Shown here: positions 1-6,631 of the stretch, piece by piece
Numbering within the stretch: position 1 is the stretch's first letter
How the letters are laid out: every line of letters starts with the position of its first letter
Assembly: GCA_016839845.1 (NCBI GenBank)
Contig: JAEOTL010000291.1
Span: 1 to 8,570 of the forward strand
DNA from: Promethearchaeota archaeon
GTDB taxonomy: Archaea; Asgardarchaeota; Lokiarchaeia; Sigynarchaeales; SOKP01
Length of the DNA stretch: 8,570 nt
Direction: 5' to 3'
Notes under the pieces: model-generated
Seen by the model: the letters and a program-made list of their open reading frames with translations, nothing else
The model's database searches: none
What the model was told of the DNA's origin: nothing
Position numbers and translations under genes: made by a program

Positions 1-581
1 ACTATTAAATCTGGTTTATACACCGAATTGATTTCAGCAATCATCTTCCTCTGATCCTTTGAAGAGTGGAGTTCTCCCATGTTCTTCTTTGCCACAATTC
101 CTACTGCATTTTTCAGTGATAAGGTAAAGTGACCCCCATACATATGAGTTTTTAAACAACATGTTTCTACAATACATTCCGCATCATCATAAATTTTAGC
201 AAAGAAAAATCCGTCTTTCCAATGACTTCCCTCAGGTTTTTTGTGAACGAGTTGTTCTTTGGGCAAGTCAGATGTATCAATTATCTTAAATCCTAATTCT
301 TCTGCCAATGGATATACACCCTTATCCTCAAACACTTTTGCAGTATTAGCGGGACCACTACGTTCTGCGAGAGTAATAGATTTGGCACCCATCTCTTTCA
401 GTTTGATTATTAATTGCTTTATCGTTTCCATTGAACTAGATGCGGGAGGAGGATCAGCCGTATTGAAATTGGGTTTGAATATTACATTTTTGTCTTTCAC
501 AGGATTAATCCCTAACAACTCTAAGGATTTGTTTACTCCATAAATTCTATCTTCCGTAGATACAACTGCTACTTTCGTCAT
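1..581 (-). CDS. DUF362 domain protein, N-terminal part (cut by left edge)
   Basis: The first 193 residues are present; the C-terminal part lies beyond base 1. The protein opens with a short beta strand (MTKVAVV), followed by a loop with the DUF362-like block VIFKPNFNTADPPPASS (residues 33-49), a helix, and KEMGAKSITLAERSG (62-76), the usual family pattern of a strand after a Gly-Ala-Lys turn. Further on are VETCCLKTH (138-146) and FTLSLKNAVGIV (152-163), which match the family's conserved 'lysine-threonine-His ... lslKN.vGi' region. DUF362 proteins are uncharacterised; some relatives carry ferredoxin-like 4Fe-4S domains, but none is visible in this part. The adjacent Cys141-Cys142 could bind metal, which is only a guess. 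The ATG at 581 is supported by a good ribosome binding site 6 bases upstream. No signal peptide is seen, so the product is probably cytoplasmic. It follows the microprotein genes after a 73-base gap with its own promoter-like sequence. Family assignment is fairly sure; function is unknown. Confidence 0.8.
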   Translation of the reverse strand, partial: MTKVAVVSTEDRIYGVNKSLELLGINPVKDKNVIFKPNFNTADPPPASSSMETIKQLIIKLKEMGAKSITLAERSGPANTAKVFEDKGVYPLAEELGFKIIDTSDLPKEQLVHKKPEGSHWKDGFFFAKIYDDAECIVETCCLKTHMYGGHFTLSLKNAVGIVAKKNMGELHSSKDQRKMIAEINSVYKPDLI

Positions 582-587
582 AAATTA

Positions 588-593
588 CACCTT
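588..593 (-). promoter_or_regulatory. Shine-Dalgarno site of the DUF362 gene
   Basis: On the minus strand this reads AAGGTG and ends 6 bases before the ATG at 581, a good match to the anti-Shine-Dalgarno end of archaeal 16S rRNA. It decides the start. It is the only clear ribosome binding site next to a start codon in the window; the other genes look leaderless or lack one. Confidence 0.6.
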
Positions 594-616
594 AAATGGA
601 GTGTTTATTTGCTACA

Positions 617-626
617 ATTAAAATTT
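617..626 (-). promoter_or_regulatory. possible box A of the DUF362 gene
   Basis: The minus strand reads AAATTTTAAT here, centred about 40 bases before the ATG at 581. With the usual 25-base distance from box A to the start of transcription, the mRNA would begin near 595. That gives a leader of about 14 bases that just includes the ribosome binding site at 588-593. The region is AT-rich, so a TATA-like match could arise by chance. Confidence 0.35.
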
Positions 627-654
627 GACTATTAAAAATTATATGTTGAGATTT

Positions 655-825
655 TTATTCTTTATTTAGTTTTACTGAGCACTCATCCTCTGAAGCACAA
701 CCCGAATTAAAATTAGTGGTGAACTTTTCAGTTTGGCACTTAGGGCATATAGGATTCTGATTGTATTCACCAGTTCCCTCATACCTAAAAGATGTCAAAG
801 TATGACAGAAGATGCACTCTTCCAT
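655..825 (-). CDS. small zinc-ribbon-like protein, 56 residues
   Basis: I do not recognise a named family. The product has two CxxC knuckles, Cys4-x2-Cys7 and Cys27-x2-Cys30 (ICPKC), spaced like a rubredoxin or zinc-ribbon fold and probably binding one zinc. Two more cysteines, 43 and 49, lie in an acidic tail (CASEDEC) and could bind a second metal or be free. There is no signal peptide or membrane segment, so it should be cytoplasmic. The ATG at 825 lies 8 bases after the stop of the preceding small gene. A TTG at 837 in the same frame would add four residues (MIPT) and overlaps that stop codon (TTGA), so either start would place the two genes in one transcript with coupled translation. No clear ribosome binding site precedes either start. 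The spaced cysteine pairs make it likely to be real despite its length. Confidence 0.55.
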   Translation of the reverse strand: MEECIFCHTLTSFRYEGTGEYNQNPICPKCQTEKFTTNFNSGCASEDECSVKLNKE

Positions 826-833
826 GGTAGGGA

Positions 834-998
834 TCAATACATTTCAATACATAAATCCTTTGCGATTATTAATAGGGCTGTTTCCTCAGACATTTTGCCA
901 CAATTCGATTCAATGATTTTCGTGACCATAAGTTTAATTTCATGTCTGGATAATCCAGTATCCTCAATAATCTTTCTAATACATTCTTCACAATTCAT
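834..998 (-). CDS. 54-residue protein resembling the N-terminal helical domain of archaeal RPA
   Basis: This frame runs from the ATG at 998 to a TGA at 836-834. It begins with a CxxC (MNCEECIRK) and then predicts three short helices: IRKIIEDTG, LSRHEIKLMVTKIIESN and SEETALLIIAKDLCIEM. The pattern 'I.e.tGLs..EI..lv...ie...G.mSeE.AllIiAkdL.ie' is the one I know from the N-terminal region of archaeal replication protein A (RPA) subunits and other archaeal nucleic-acid-binding proteins, where it precedes OB folds. Here no OB fold follows: the frame ends after the domain. It may be a stand-alone regulator or adaptor, or a remnant of a longer gene. Its stop overlaps a TTG alternative start of the next gene and lies 8 bases before that gene's ATG, so the two are probably co-transcribed. 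Upstream there is no ribosome binding site, but a box A-like sequence lies about 30 bases away. The resemblance is by eye only. Confidence 0.5.
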   Translation of the reverse strand: MNCEECIRKIIEDTGLSRHEIKLMVTKIIESNCGKMSEETALLIIAKDLCIEMY

Positions 999-1024
999 TT
1001 TGATACGGATTAAAAATCATTCCA

Positions 1025-1035
1025 CTTTAAAATTA
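1025..1035 (-). promoter_or_regulatory. possible box A for the 54-residue gene
   Basis: The minus strand reads TAATTTTAAAG, centred about 31 bases before the ATG at 998. This position fits a leaderless or nearly leaderless transcript. It overlaps the stop codon of the upstream zinc-finger gene, so read-through from that gene is also possible. Confidence 0.3.
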
Positions 1036-1227
1036 ATAACAAAACTGCTGATGCTTGTAAATGCATGACCCACAGAAGGTTTCACCGCATAGTGCACAGA
1101 CGATTTCCTCATCTCTGTAGATTTTTAAATCTTTTTCACATCTATTGCAATGACGATATCGTTCCGCAAAGGTTTTTTGTTCTTTAAAATGCTTTCGTTT
1201 CTTGAATTTAGTAAGCAATTCAGTCAT
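1033..1227 (-). CDS. 64-residue treble-clef zinc finger protein (AN1/FYVE/RING-like)
   Basis: The C-terminal two thirds holds eight evenly placed ligands: C-x2-C-x13-C-x2-C-x4-C-x2-C-x3-H-x3-C, starting at HCNRC and ending at HQQFCY, two residues including the last Cys from the end. This suits a two-zinc cross-brace finger. The block CALCGETFCGSC resembles the centre of FYVE fingers, and the overall spacing also resembles AN1 fingers (C-x2-C-x9-12-C-x1-2-C-x4-C-x2-H-x5-H-x-C). Such fingers bind ubiquitin, lipids or proteins in eukaryotes; the role here is unknown. A basic N-terminal segment (KFKKRKHFKEQK) may bind nucleic acid or membrane. The frame is open further, to a start codon at 1269, but I chose the ATG at 1227. 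A strong TATA-like box lies about 26 bases before 1227, so the mRNA should start at or next to that ATG, and an upstream start would fall outside it. Confidence 0.65.
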   Translation of the reverse strand: MTELLTKFKKRKHFKEQKTFAERYRHCNRCEKDLKIYRDEEIVCALCGETFCGSCIYKHQQFCY

Positions 1228-1248
1228 ATTTGTTTGTTTTAATCTAAG

Positions 1249-1257
1249 TATAAAAAG
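1249..1257 (-). promoter_or_regulatory. box A promoter of the 64-residue zinc finger gene
   Basis: The minus strand reads CTTTTTATA, close to the archaeal TATA consensus, and is centred 26 bases before the ATG at 1227. Transcription starting about 25 bases downstream would begin at the ATG, giving a leaderless mRNA; no ribosome binding site is present. An inverted-repeat arm (1261-1267) lies 3 bases upstream, where factor B recognition would occur. Confidence 0.55.
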
Positions 1258-1260
1258 ACA

Positions 1261-1306
1261 ACTAATCACTCAAAAAAGGCAAGTGGGCTACTAGGCCCAG
1301 ATTAGT
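1261..1306 (-). terminator. nested hairpin and T-tract after the 74-residue gene
   Basis: An outer inverted repeat, ACTAATC (1261-1267) and GATTAGT (1300-1306), encloses an inner hairpin TGGGC/GCCCA (1284-1288 with 1295-1299) whose loop is about six bases. On the minus strand the inner hairpin is followed by six Ts (1272-1277). It starts 19 bases after the stop codon of the gene ending at 1325. It would serve as a terminator for that gene, but the outer arm abuts box A of the next gene, so an operator role is possible too. Confidence 0.5.
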
Positions 1307-1324
1307 GAGTAATATACTCCTTTT

Positions 1325-1549
1325 CTAAAGGCGTAACTTCAATCGATCGTTATGGAAATATCTTCGACGGCGTTTGTAGGGTTTTTCAGGACTTTTTAAA
1401 AAGCATTCTGGACAAAGAAGAAGGATATAAGGATCATCCCAAAAATCTTGAGCTCTTTGAACTGAGATTGTGGGATTATCTCTTAAAAATATCCGAAACG
1501 GAATAATTTCCTTACAATCTCCACATCTCCGAACTTTTAGTGGTTGCAT
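1325..1549 (-). CDS. 74-residue basic zinc-ribbon-like protein
   Basis: I do not recognise a named family. Two CxxC knuckles, Cys9-x2-Cys12 (RRCGDC) and Cys46-x2-Cys49 (LLCPEC), are 33 residues apart and should bind one zinc in a ribbon-like fold. The stretch between them has alternating hydrophobic and charged residues and ends in a strand, DDPYILLL. The tail is strongly basic (KPYKRRRRYFHNDRLKLRL), as in proteins that touch nucleic acid, ribosomes or acidic membranes. There is no signal peptide or membrane segment. The ATG at 1549 has a TATA-like box about 29 bases upstream and no ribosome binding site, which fits a leaderless transcript and supports this start. The gene sits after the large surface-protein gene and is followed by a hairpin terminator, so it is probably a single-gene unit. 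DNA or RNA binding is an inference from charge only. Confidence 0.65.
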   Translation of the reverse strand: MQPLKVRRCGDCKEIIPFRIFLRDNPTISVQRAQDFWDDPYILLLCPECFLKSPEKPYKRRRRYFHNDRLKLRL

Positions 1550-1573
1550 AATCAGATCTTTTGAATTTTTCAG

Positions 1574-1582
1574 TTTTAAATA
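1574..1582 (-). promoter_or_regulatory. box A promoter of the 74-residue gene
   Basis: The minus strand reads TATTTAAAA, centred 29 bases before the ATG at 1549, a good archaeal TATA match at a distance suited to a leaderless or very short-leader mRNA. Confidence 0.5.
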
Positions 1583-1637
1583 GATAGGATTAGGTTGTAT
1601 AATAAAATAGGACGGTTATAAATTCCTAATTATTGGG

Positions 1638-1647
1638 AAAAAAAAAA
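1638..1647 (-). terminator. T10 tract after the large surface-protein gene
   Basis: The plus strand has ten As, giving ten Ts on the transcribed sense, starting 7 bases after the stop codon (1657-1655). Oligo-T runs are sufficient to stop archaeal RNA polymerase; no strong stem precedes it. It separates the large gene from the 74-residue gene. Confidence 0.55.
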
Positions 1648-1654
1648 TAAAGCA

Positions 1655-4600
1655 TTATTGATTTTCTTCTTGAAGATTAGTTCCGCAATAGGTACAGAAT
1701 TTAGTTTGTCTCGCTAAGGTAGTCTGACAATATGGGCATATAAATACTCCTCTTTTCTTCCCTCTTTTCTTTTTTTTTAGTTTTTCCTCTTTAGGTTTCC
1801 TCGGTTTCGCTTCTCGAGACTTAATACCTTCTGTAGGTGCCCGGACCTTTCTGTAAACAACAATTGCAATAACAGCAGCTAATATCGAAAAAATACTCGA
1901 TACCAATACAATAACCAGTGTAAAATCATTCGGATCGTCAATAGGGGCTGAAGTTTCTTTATACACCCTCACTTCGGAATAACTCTCATGACCCGCTTCA
2001 TCCCTTGCATAGAAGGTTATCACCACGGAGCCATCCGCTTGTTTGTTCCATTCGTTTTGATTAATTATACCTGATGTTCCAGTAAATGTGATATTCGTGA
2101 TCCCAGCATCAATAGTATACCATGTAGAAGTCAGATGCAATTCTGTTATACTCAAAGTAAAATCAGGTGGGCCATCAACCCAAATTTCATTCATGCTAGG
2201 TGTATTTATTAAGATGAATGGATGAGTTATGTCTTTAATAACAGTAATATCAGCAAAATTCTCATTTCCTAGTGAATCGTTGGCAAAAAACCTAATTTGG
2301 ACTGTTCCTTCTGCCATTTTATCCCACTCGCCTTGATTAATCGTACCAGTCAATCCACTGAATGATACATTGGTAATACCATTATCTAGGGAGTACCAAG
2401 TATCATCTAAAGTAAATTCAAAAATAGACAAACTAAACTGAGGAGGTGGGATACCACTCACATAGCTAGACGCCGGGGAATTTATTGTTATAACTGGTCC
2501 TAGGACATCCTTCCTCATAGACACCTCTTCATAATTGATCCCTCCCCATGAATCATTAGCGTAGAATTTTATAATAACAGTTCCATTTCCCATTTTGTCC
2601 CACTCGGTTTGGTCAATTATACCAACAGATCCACCGAAGAAAATATTGGTGATTCCCCCATCAAGTGAATACCAAGTATCCTCAAGAGTCATATCTGTAA
2701 TTGATACATTAAAATTTGGAGAATTAGCACTAGAAAGCGTGTTTGTAACAGGAGAATTGATAATTATCTCAGGGGGATTAGAAACTGTAAAATACATAAT
2801 ATCAGATTCATAATGTTCTCCCAGAGAATCATTTGCAAATATCTGGATTGTATGGATTCCTTCGTTCGGTAAAGTTATCGTTGAGTTTCCAGCAATAGTT
2901 TTGTTTGCCAATCCATCTAAGGAATAACCTTGCCAGTCCAACGTGGTAATATTCTCATAACTTAATATCAAGCCTTCATTGACATTATCTCCCACAGTAT
3001 AGGAAGGATCCCATGAGAAACCGACTGCATCTACCCAATTATCGGTAGTTCCCCCAGTAGGGCTTGAAAGATAAAATCTATCAATCGCACCTCCATTAAC
3101 TTGGAATGGTAGCTCTCCTGAACTAACACCATTGATTTCCGCCTCGAATTTGTATTGATTCAATCCATGATACCCACCAGAAGTAGTTTCGAAATGGATT
3201 CTAACATGTTGCCATATATTGTCTTGAGGATCAGAGACATTAGGTATTTCTAATAAAGTAGCACCATCAGGGGAGTATTTCCACTTATCTTCTTGAACAT
3301 TTATTTCAACTCTAACTTCTGTTAAATCAATATCGAGTAGTCTGAAAGAGAACCAAGTAGTCGCATCTTCTGGTAAATACCAGAATTCGATAGCTCCTGA
3401 TCCTTGATCGGGAAAGTTATTTATCAATCGTGCTTTCCCACTCCCCGTATCCACCATTTGGACAACTTTATTATGCCCTGTTTTACTCTGAACAACAAGC
3501 GAATCACAACCGGGATCTGAAGTGTCCAACCAATTCAATGGGTCACTTCCAATTGTATCGGCCTCAAATCCATATGTTGCAGGGAAAATACCATATGCTG
3601 AATGTGTTTTATTCTCGGGAGTTACTATCCTAATAGATCTAATTGTAAAATATCGCAGATTAGATTTGATAATGGTTCCTGTTGTATCATTACCGAAAAC
3701 TTGAATTGTATGTGATCCATCAGAAGGCAATGGGATAGTGGTACTTCCCATTATTGTCTTGTTTTGCTGCCCATCTAGAGAATATCCTTTCCAATCCAAT
3801 CTTGTAGTATTTTCATAACTGAGTAGCAGTCCTTCGTTTAAATTATCCCCCAACTTATAATTGGGGTCCCAGGAATAACCTATAGCATCATAATAAAGTT
3901 CCCAGTTTGTACCAGTATTATCCGTGACAATTTGCATATGTCCTAAAGTTGTTGGGTTACCCCAATAATCCCACCCCGCATCCGATTTTTTAACACCATC
4001 TACCCATAAATTCCATTTTGCTGAACAATTAAATTCAATTCTAAAATGATACCATTCGTTTAGTGAAATACTCTGAATTGTATGCCATGATGTATCATAG
4101 TAATCTAGGGTCCCAGAAGGAGTGAAACTTAAATCTATTTGATTACTATTGATTGCATTTCCTTCAGTTATTTTAATATATGATCTTCTGTGATTTACTG
4201 AAGTTCTTACCCAAAATTCAATAAAACCGTAGGATTGGTTATCGGTAAAAATATTTGAAACCCAAACCCTACCTATACTAGAATGATCAGCAAGTTTAAG
4301 AACACTTTTGTGAAGATCTAGCGAAGACACGATACTCACATCAGTATCAGTATCAATTTCATTTGCTAAACTCACAAAATTAGTAATTGTATTATCTTCA
4401 AATCCGTAAGTGGCGGGATAATGTCCCGCCATTGGTCCTATATAAGTTCTATCCTCGGGGGAAGTGATATTGATTGAGTGTGATATATTTACTGTAAAAA
4501 ATCTCTTTGTTGATTCGTACATTTCACCGAAAGAGTCATTCCCGAACACTTGAATTGAATGTAAACCGTTGCTTGGGAGTGCAATAGTAGAGTTTCCTAA

Positions 4601-6370
4601 AATTGTTTTTATTGGTTGATTATCTAATGAATAGCCTTCCCAATCCATGTTTAAGAAGTCTAGGTAGCTCAATAATAGTCCTTCATTTCGATTATCTCCG
4701 ATACTATATGCAGGGTCCCATGAATAGCTAACAGCATCCCACCATATAGTTAAACCTGAAGCAGCAACACCGGTGTGAGCATGAAATGTCCCTATATCTA
4801 TATCTACGGGATAATTATAAGACCCAAATTTTTCCCCGTTTATAGATATGAAATATGTGTATTGATCAGACAATCCTTGATAATTGCTTAAAGAGGACCC
4901 CCGGAAATCAACCCGTATATGATACCATTTATTAACTTCAGGCGTAGGAGCACCAATAATTTCATGATAACCAAGTTCATCACCATATTGAAATCTATTT
5001 GTTTCAACTTTAAACGAAGGACCTCCCGGATTTCCTTCTCTTCGTAGATGATAAAAATGTCCCATTGATGCAGAACTGAAACGACACCAGAATTCCACAG
5101 TTCCAAATGACTGAATATCGTAGAAATTAAGAGCATCTACTGCCCCAGAGCCAGAATTATCAACAGCTTGGTAAACTTTTTTATGACCATCAATTTCTGA
5201 AACGATTTGTGCATTCTGGGAGGAAATGTCATTCCAATCGGGATGATCTTGGCCATTAAGAGTGTCTTCAAATCCATAAGTCCCAGGATAATATCCAGTC
5301 ATTGGTTCATTATAAGTCTTATTTTGAGGTGTAATAATCTGTGGTGATGAATTAGTCGAGAAATATCTTAGATTTGAGCTATACATTGTCCCTAAAGTAT
5401 TGTTTCCAAACATTTGAATAGAATGTAGACCTTCTTCGGGCATGTTAAATACTGTATCTCCCATAATTGTTATGTTTGCATTCCCATCTAAAGAGTATCC
5501 CTTCCAATCCAAATTGGTAGAATTATCATAATCAAGTAATAAACCTTCATTAAGATTATCACCTACGTTGTAATGGGCGTCCCAGGAATATCCAATAGCA
5601 TCAATGTACATATTATAGCTAGTATGAGCCCATGATGTACTCATATAGAAGTTATCAACGTATGATTTATTATTTCTAAACCCCATGGTTGCTGATTCAA
5701 TCCCATCAATCCAGCATTTCCATGTATATTGTTCTAATCCTAAATAATTACCCGTGGTAGCCTCAAACGCTATTCTCACATGGTGCCATATATTATTTAA
5801 TGGACTATCCATGTCGCCCCCCGAAGCCTTCTGTATGTTTAAATCTACCTCGGTAGGTGTATGATACTTCCATTTATCATATCTAGTTCCCATGTTGACT
5901 GTATCATTAGTATCTTGCCTTAAAATCAAACCAGTCCTGTCAGATGCATCATCTATGAGAAACCATAACTCAATGGTTCCATGTGTAATATTAGTACCAA
6001 ATTTGCTATCACAACTTGCTCTATACGAATAACCATTATCATCAAACCATACTACCTTATTATGACCATTCCTGCTTGAAATCACTGATATGGAATATGT
6101 ACCTATATTTGTTAAGGATGAGGGGAATACACCATCTGAGTCACTTTCAAATCCATATGTGGCAGGAAAATATCCGGTCATGGGTCCAGTGTAGGTTATA
6201 TTTTCTGGAGTAATGATAGTGATTTCACCATCGCTTGTTGCTAGAGTTTCAACTTCAGGTTTAATTTTTTGGAGCCTACGGGAAAAGGAGGGTAAAGTCA
6301 AACTTACCAAGAGAATAAGAAAAATTACTAATAATAATCGATGTAGGAATCTTAATGATTTAGGGGGCAT
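1655..6370 (-). CDS. large modular surface protein: 4 LamG-like modules, 3 Ig-like repeats, membrane anchor, cytoplasmic zinc ribbon
   Basis: This 1571-residue protein is probably an adhesin or receptor-like cell-surface protein. Residues 11-29 form a hydrophobic signal or anchor after a basic start. Residues 50-1197 hold four modules of about 285 residues, each with a LamG/concanavalin-like jelly roll (motifs GTxEFW, WxHxRIxF, DAIGYSWD) and a shorter beta tail (GYSLD ... HSIQVFGND). Residues 1199-1471 are three Ig-like repeats of 91 residues. A membrane helix (1482-1506) is followed by a Lys/Arg-rich segment (1507-1540), which sets the C-terminus inside, and a zinc ribbon with C1545-x2-C1548-x10-C1559-x2-C1562. 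The ectodomain has more than 25 N-x-S/T sequons, as expected for an N-glycosylated archaeal surface protein. LamG folds commonly bind glycans or proteins; the ligand here is unknown. The frame is unbroken. The ATG at 6370 matches the paralogue start. Architecture is clear, function inferred. Confidence 0.9.
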   Translation of the reverse strand: MPPKSLRFLHRLLLVIFLILLVSLTLPSFSRRLQKIKPEVETLATSDGEITIITPENITYTGPMTGYFPATYGFESDSDGVFPSSLTNIGTYSISVISSRNGHNKVVWFDDNGYSYRASCDSKFGTNITHGTIELWFLIDDASDRTGLILRQDTNDTVNMGTRYDKWKYHTPTEVDLNIQKASGGDMDSPLNNIWHHVRIAFEATTGNYLGLEQYTWKCWIDGIESATMGFRNNKSYVDNFYMSTSWAHTSYNMYIDAIGYSWDAHYNVGDNLNEGLLLDYDNSTNLDWKGYSLDGNANITIMGDTVFNMPEEGLHSIQMFGNNTLGTMYSSNLRYFSTNSSPQIITPQNKTYNEPMTGYYPGTYGFEDTLNGQDHPDWNDISSQNAQIVSEIDGHKKVYQAVDNSGSGAVDALNFYDIQSFGTVEFWCRFSSASMGHFYHLRREGNPGGPSFKVETNRFQYGDELGYHEIIGAPTPEVNKWYHIRVDFRGSSLSNYQGLSDQYTYFISINGEKFGSYNYPVDIDIGTFHAHTGVAASGLTIWWDAVSYSWDPAYSIGDNRNEGLLLSYLDFLNMDWEGYSLDNQPIKTILGNSTIALPSNGLHSIQVFGNDSFGEMYESTKRFFTVNISHSINITSPEDRTYIGPMAGHYPATYGFEDNTITNFVSLANEIDTDTDVSIVSSLDLHKSVLKLADHSSIGRVWVSNIFTDNQSYGFIEFWVRTSVNHRRSYIKITEGNAINSNQIDLSFTPSGTLDYYDTSWHTIQSISLNEWYHFRIEFNCSAKWNLWVDGVKKSDAGWDYWGNPTTLGHMQIVTDNTGTNWELYYDAIGYSWDPNYKLGDNLNEGLLLSYENTTRLDWKGYSLDGQQNKTIMGSTTIPLPSDGSHTIQVFGNDTTGTIIKSNLRYFTIRSIRIVTPENKTHSAYGIFPATYGFEADTIGSDPLNWLDTSDPGCDSLVVQSKTGHNKVVQMVDTGSGKARLINNFPDQGSGAIEFWYLPEDATTWFSFRLLDIDLTEVRVEINVQEDKWKYSPDGATLLEIPNVSDPQDNIWQHVRIHFETTSGGYHGLNQYKFEAEINGVSSGELPFQVNGGAIDRFYLSSPTGGTTDNWVDAVGFSWDPSYTVGDNVNEGLILSYENITTLDWQGYSLDGLANKTIAGNSTITLPNEGIHTIQIFANDSLGEHYESDIMYFTVSNPPEIIINSPVTNTLSSANSPNFNVSITDMTLEDTWYSLDGGITNIFFGGSVGIIDQTEWDKMGNGTVIIKFYANDSWGGINYEEVSMRKDVLGPVITINSPASSYVSGIPPPQFSLSIFEFTLDDTWYSLDNGITNVSFSGLTGTINQGEWDKMAEGTVQIRFFANDSLGNENFADITVIKDITHPFILINTPSMNEIWVDGPPDFTLSITELHLTSTWYTIDAGITNITFTGTSGIINQNEWNKQADGSVVITFYARDEAGHESYSEVRVYKETSAPIDDPNDFTLVIVLVSSIFSILAAVIAIVVYRKVRAPTEGIKSREAKPRKPKEEKLKKKKRGKKRGVFICPYCQTTLARQTKFCTYCGTNLQEENQ
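1958..2776 (-). repeat. three tandem Ig-like repeats (91 residues each) in the large surface protein
   Basis: Units lie at 2776-2504, 2503-2231 and 2230-1958 (residues 1199-1289, 1290-1380, 1381-1471), each exactly 91 residues. Each has an INSP- or INTP-type opening, then TWYSLD or TWYTID, GITNxxFxG, a short GxIxQxEWDK or NEWNK turn, and FYANDSxG or FYARDEAG before the last strand. The equal length and in-register motifs show tandem duplication. The third unit has diverged most at the ANDS position (ARDE). Confidence 0.85.
2780..6223 (-). repeat. four tandem LamG-like modules in the large surface protein
   Basis: Modules lie at 6223-5351 (residues 50-340), 5344-4487 (343-628), 4474-3638 (633-911) and 3634-2780 (913-1197). 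Every module opens with an I-T-P/S-E-N/D type start and Y/FPATYGFE, has GTxEFW and WxHxRIxF strands, then DAIGYSWD, GDNLNEGLLL, LDWKGYSLD and HSIQVFGND, and ends in RYFTV or a variant. The fourth lacks several residues of the opening GPMTGYFP block. Middle parts, which should form the ligand-facing loops, are much less conserved than the ends. Confidence 0.85.
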
Positions 6371-6401
6371 TTTTTATCGCTGTGATTTTTTTTCTTAATT
6401 A

Positions 6402-6411
6402 GATTATAGTA
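6402..6411 (-). promoter_or_regulatory. possible box A of the large surface-protein gene
   Basis: The minus strand reads TACTATAATC, centred about 36 bases before the ATG at 6370, which would give a leader of about 10 bases without a ribosome binding site. The whole spacer is AT-rich, so other TATA-like matches exist nearby. Confidence 0.3.
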
Positions 6412-6600
6412 TAATATTACATAGCTATATTTAAGTATTTTAAATAATATTGCATTTCTCAAAATATCCAATTACACTATAATTTAAATAGAGGCTATGC
6501 AATTTTTTCTAAGTGATAATTCACAATCTATTGAGGATATTTAGGTTAAGATAATTTGGGTTTTTAGCAGAATAGGACAATTAGGAACTCCTTATTTATT

Positions 6601-6608
6601 AAAAAAAA
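6601..6608 (-). terminator. T8 tract after the 438-residue surface-protein gene
   Basis: Eight Ts on the sense strand lie 23 bases after the stop codon at 6632. No strong stem precedes them; this fits intrinsic oligo-T termination in archaea. Confidence 0.45.
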
Positions 6609-6631
6609 TGTTAGAAGGCAATTGAAAATTA

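Larger units (their letters stand above)
6371..6631. other. AT-rich spacer between the two surface-protein genes
   Basis: This 261-base stretch holds no credible reading frame. It contains the terminator-like T-tract of the 438-residue gene at its right end and the promoter region of the large gene at its left end. A block around 6571-6608 resembles the 3' flank of the large gene (see findings). Nothing else is evident. Confidence 0.6.

Noticed and set aside
259..543. Plus-strand open frame of 94 codons
   Set aside because: It lies wholly opposite the DUF362 coding region, which has family motifs and a ribosome binding site; the plus-strand product shows no motif.
733..1068. Plus-strand open frame of 111 codons
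   Set aside because: It runs antisense to three cysteine-rich minus-strand frames and its product has no recognisable domain; the minus-strand frames have spaced CxxC pairs or a domain-like pattern.
4888..5136. Minus-strand open frame of 82 codons in another frame of the large gene
   Set aside because: It is inside module 2 of the unbroken 1571-residue frame; the repeat pattern continues across it, so it is a shadow.
1655..6370. Possibility that the large gene is an assembly collapse or artefact of tandem repeats
   Set aside because: The four modules differ substantially from each other in sequence, so mis-assembly of identical copies is unlikely, and the frame is intact throughout.
6449..6503. 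Inverted repeat ATTGCAT/ATGCAAT in the spacer between the surface-protein genes
   Set aside because: Seven bases separated by about 41 in a very AT-rich spacer is expected by chance, and it lies away from the likely box A.
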